NCBI RefSeq assembly: GCF_002925905.1
Contig: NZ_PRDB01000015.1
Coordinates: 62,001 to 126,000 of the forward strand
Direction of reading: 5' to 3'
From: Klebsiella michiganensis
GTDB lineage: Bacteria > Pseudomonadota > Gammaproteobacteria > Enterobacterales > Enterobacteriaceae
DNA length: 64,000 nt
The notes under the pieces are model-generated. The model saw only the letters and a program-made list of their open reading frames with translations, made no database searches and was not told the DNA's origin. This document shows positions 61,226 to 64,000 of this stretch, one piece after another (position 1 is the stretch's first letter; every line of letters begins with the position of its first letter). The position numbers and the translations under genes are program-made.

Positions 61226-63385
61226 ATGCTTTTGGGATTTTTTAGACTGCTTTTCAAAGGATTGTACCGGGTCAAGTTAACCGGTGACCCCCAGGCGCTG
61301 CACCAGCACAAGGTGCTGATTACGCCAAACCATGTCTCCTTTATTGACGGCGTACTGCTGGCGCTTTTCCTGCCGGTGCGCCCGGTGTTTGCGGTCTATT
61401 CCTCAATCAGCGATCGCTGGTTTATGCGCGCGCTAAAGCCGATTATTGATTTTGTGCCGCTGGACCCGACCAAACCGATGTCGATAAAACATCTGGTCCG
61501 CCTGATTGAGCAGGGGCGCCCGGTGGTGATTTTCCCGGAAGGGCGGATCTCGGTGAGCGGTTCGCTGATGAAAATTTACGACGGCGCCGCCTTTGTGGCG
61601 GCGAAGTCGCAGGCGACCATCGTGCCGCTGAGAATCGAAGGTGCTGAACTAACCCCCTTTAGCCGCCTGAAGGGGCTGGTCAAGCGCCGCCTGTTCCCGC
61701 GCATTCAGCTGCATCTGCTGCCGCCGACGCATCTGCCGATGCCCGATGCGCCGCGCGCCCGCGACCGGCGTAAAATTGCCGGTGAAATGCTGCATCAGAT
61801 CATGATGGAGGCGCGGATGGCGGTGCGCCCGCGCGAAACGCTGTATGAGTCGCTGCTGGCGGCCCAGGACCGCTTCGGCGCGCGCAAACGCTGCGTGGAA
61901 GATATCAATTTTCAGCCGGACACCTACCGTAAGCTGCTGACCAAAACCCTCTTCGTGGCGCGCATTCTGGAAAAATACAGCGCCCAGGGCGAAAAAATCG
62001 GCCTGATGCTGCCGAACGCCGGAATAAGCGCGGCGGTGATTTTTGGCGCGATCGCCCGCGGACGAATCCCGGCGATGATGAACTATACCGCCGGGGTCAA
62101 AGGCCTGAGCAGCGCCATTACCGCGGCGGAAATCAAAACCATCTTTACCTCCCGCACCTTCCTCGATAAAGGCAAGCTCTGGCACCTGCCGGAGCAGCTG
62201 ACGCAGGTACGCTGGGTATTTCTCGAAGATTTAAAAGGCGAGGTTACCGCCGCCGATAAGCTGTGGATTTTTGGCCATCTGCTGATGCCGAAGCTGGCTC
62301 AGGTTACGCAGCAGCCGGAAGACGCGGCGATGATTCTGTTTACCTCCGGCTCGGAAGGCAATCCGAAAGGGGTAGTGCATAGCCATAAAAGCCTGCTGGC
62401 CAACGTCGAGCAGATTAAAACCATTGCCGACTTTACCGCCAACGACCGCTTTATGTCGGCGCTGCCGCTGTTTCACTCCTTTGGCCTGACGGTCGGCCTG
62501 CTGACCCCGCTGTTTACCGGCGCGGAGGTCTTCCTCTATCCCAGCCCGCTGCACTACCGCGTGGTGCCGGAGCTGGTATATGACCGCAACTGTACCGTGC
62601 TGTTCGGCACCTCCACCTTCCTTGGCAACTACGCCCGCTTTGCGAATCCGTATGATTTTTATCGCCTGCGTTACGTTGTCGCCGGGGCGGAGAAGCTGCA
62701 GGAGAGCACAAAGCAGATCTGGCAGGACAAGTTTGGCCTGCGCATTCTTGAAGGCTACGGCGTCACTGAATGCGCGCCGGTGGTATCGATTAACGTGCCG
62801 ATGGCGGCGAAAGTGGGCACCGTTGGCCGCATTCTGCCGGGGATGGACGCGCGTCTGCTGGCCATGCCCGGTATTGAAGAGGGGGGCCGTTTACAGCTTA
62901 AAGGGCCGAACATCATGAACGGCTATCTGCGGGTGGAGAATCCCGGCGTGCTGGAAGCGCCCGCGGCGGAAAATCAGCACGGCGTAGTCGAGGCCGGCTG
63001 GTATGACACCGGGGATATCGTCAGCTTTGACGAACAGGGCTATGTGCGGATTCAGGGCCGCGCGAAGCGCTTTGCCAAAATCGCCGGTGAGATGGTGTCG
63101 CTGGAGATGGTCGAGCAGGTGGCGCTGGCGGTTTCGCCGGACAAAATGCACGCCACGGCGATTAAACAGGATGCCAGCAAAGGCGAGGCGCTGGTGCTGT
63201 TTACCACCGATAATGAACTGAATCGTGAAAAACTGCTGCGCTATGCCCGTGAACACGGCGTACCGGAGCTGGCGGTACCGCGCGACATTCGCTGGCTGAA
63301 GCAGCTCCCGGTACTGGGCAGCGGCAAGCCGGACTTTGTCACCCTTAAAGGCATGGTTGAACAGGCGGAAGGTTCGGATGAGTGA
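61226..63385 (+). CDS. aas: Bifunctional acyl-ACP synthetase / 2-acyl-GPE acyltransferase
   Basis: 719 aa; N-terminal acyltransferase [15 protein letters not shown] and AMP-binding [17 protein letters not shown]. Confidence 0.95.
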   Translation: MLLGFFRLLFKGLYRVKLTGDPQALHQHKVLITPNHVSFIDGVLLALFLPVRPVFAVYSSISDRWFMRALKPIIDFVPLDPTKPMSIKHLVRLIEQGRPVVIFPEGRISVSGSLMKIYDGAAFVAAKSQATIVPLRIEGAELTPFSRLKGLVKRRLFPRIQLHLLPPTHLPMPDAPRARDRRKIAGEMLHQIMMEARMAVRPRETLYESLLAAQDRFGARKRCVEDINFQPDTYRKLLTKTLFVARILEKYSAQGEKIGLMLPNAGISAAVIFGAIARGRIPAMMNYTAGVKGLSSAITAAEIKTIFTSRTFLDKGKLWHLPEQLTQVRWVFLEDLKGEVTAADKLWIFGHLLMPKLAQVTQQPEDAAMILFTSGSEGNPKGVVHSHKSLLANVEQIKTIADFTANDRFMSALPLFHSFGLTVGLLTPLFTGAEVFLYPSPLHYRVVPELVYDRNCTVLFGTSTFLGNYARFANPYDFYRLRYVVAGAEKLQESTKQIWQDKFGLRILEGYGVTECAPVVSINVPMAAKVGTVGRILPGMDARLLAMPGIEEGGRLQLKGPNIMNGYLRVENPGVLEAPAAENQHGVVEAGWYDTGDIVSFDEQGYVRIQGRAKRFAKIAGEMVSLEMVEQVALAVSPDKMHATAIKQDASKGEALVLFTTDNELNREKLLRYAREHGVPELAVPRDIRWLKQLPVLGSGKPDFVTLKGMVEQAEGSDE

Positions 63386-64000
63386 GTCAGTACACACTAA
63401 CACGTCGCTGTATTCGAAAGGGATGATGGCGGTTATCTGCGCCCAGTTTCTTTCGGCGTTTGGCGATAACGCGCTGTTGTTCGCCACCCTGGCGCTGATG
63501 AAGCAGCTGTTCTACCCGGAGTGGAGTCAACCGGTATTACAGATGTTGTTTGTGGGCGCTTACATTCTCTTCGCGCCGTTTGTCGGACAGTTTGCCGATA
63601 GCTTTGCCAAAGGGCGGGTGATGATGGTGGCGAACGGCCTGAAGCTGGTTGGCGCGGGCTGCATCTGCTTTGGCGTGAATCCGTTTGTTGGCTATACGCT
63701 GGTGGGCATCGGCGCTGCCGCCTATTCTCCGGCTAAATACGGCATTCTCGGCGAGCTGACCACCGGCGAGAAGTTAGTGAAAGCGAACGGCCTGATGGAG
63801 TCCTCGACCATTGCGGCGATCCTGCTTGGCTCGATGGCGGGCGGTATCCTGGCGGACTGGCATATCATGGCGGCGCTCGGCGTCTGCGCGGTGGTGTACG
63901 CCGGCGCGGTGGTCGCCAACCTGTGGATCCCGAAGCTGCCGGCGGCGCGTCCCGGGCAATCATGGCGCTTCAGGCCGATGACCCACAGCTTCTTTAGCGC
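63378..64000 (+). CDS. lplT: Lysophospholipid transporter LplT (truncated by window end)
   Basis: ATG at 63378 overlapping aas stop; [45 protein letters not shown]. Confidence 0.92.
   Translation, partial: MSESVHTNTSLYSKGMMAVICAQFLSAFGDNALLFATLALMKQLFYPEWSQPVLQMLFVGAYILFAPFVGQFADSFAKGRVMMVANGLKLVGAGCICFGVNPFVGYTLVGIGAAAYSPAKYGILGELTTGEKLVKANGLMESSTIAAILLGSMAGGILADWHIMAALGVCAVVYAGAVVANLWIPKLPAARPGQSWRFRPMTHSFFS

Overview
This 64 kb window is Klebsiella-like enterobacterial chromosome. From start to end it carries: (1) the end of a ytcA-mdtNOP efflux operon and yjdI/yjdJ; (2) a type 1 fimbriae locus on the minus strand (fimB, fimE, a 315-bp invertible fimS element, fimA-I-C-D-F-G-H) with no fimK; (3) a LysE/Lrp pair, then a MarR/EamA pair flanked by inverted REP/BIME arrays; (4) a complete type 3 fimbriae locus (mrkABCDF convergent with mrkHIJ); (5) an aldo/keto reductase, yqeG, a PACE efflux protein with a LysR regulator, and yqeF; (6) a pectin/oligogalacturonide island (kdgM, ogl1, kduD ... 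ogl2, togBANM, kdgF) with KdgR-like palindromes, interrupted by araE and a csc-type sucrose module (cscR, cscB, cscA, porin); (7) ygeA, lysR and lysA; (8) a LacI / cellobiose-PTS EIIC / GH1 / GntR / GNAT module between lysA and galR; (9) galR, tandem OmrB and OmrA sRNAs, aas and partial lplT. The most notable observations are the fimS switch with a diverged core repeat, apparently OFF in this sequence; a FimH whose mannose-pocket residues are not conserved; four ERIC/IRU elements concentrated in fimbrial regulatory intergenic regions; a 51-nt perfect inverted repeat within REP arrays flanking marR-eamA; a structured kduD leader; and UxuR-like operators ahead of the EIIC/GH1/GntR operon. Most of the window is recognisable biology. 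I did not find a clearly novel defence or mobile system. All gene names come from recalled family resemblance, with no database search.
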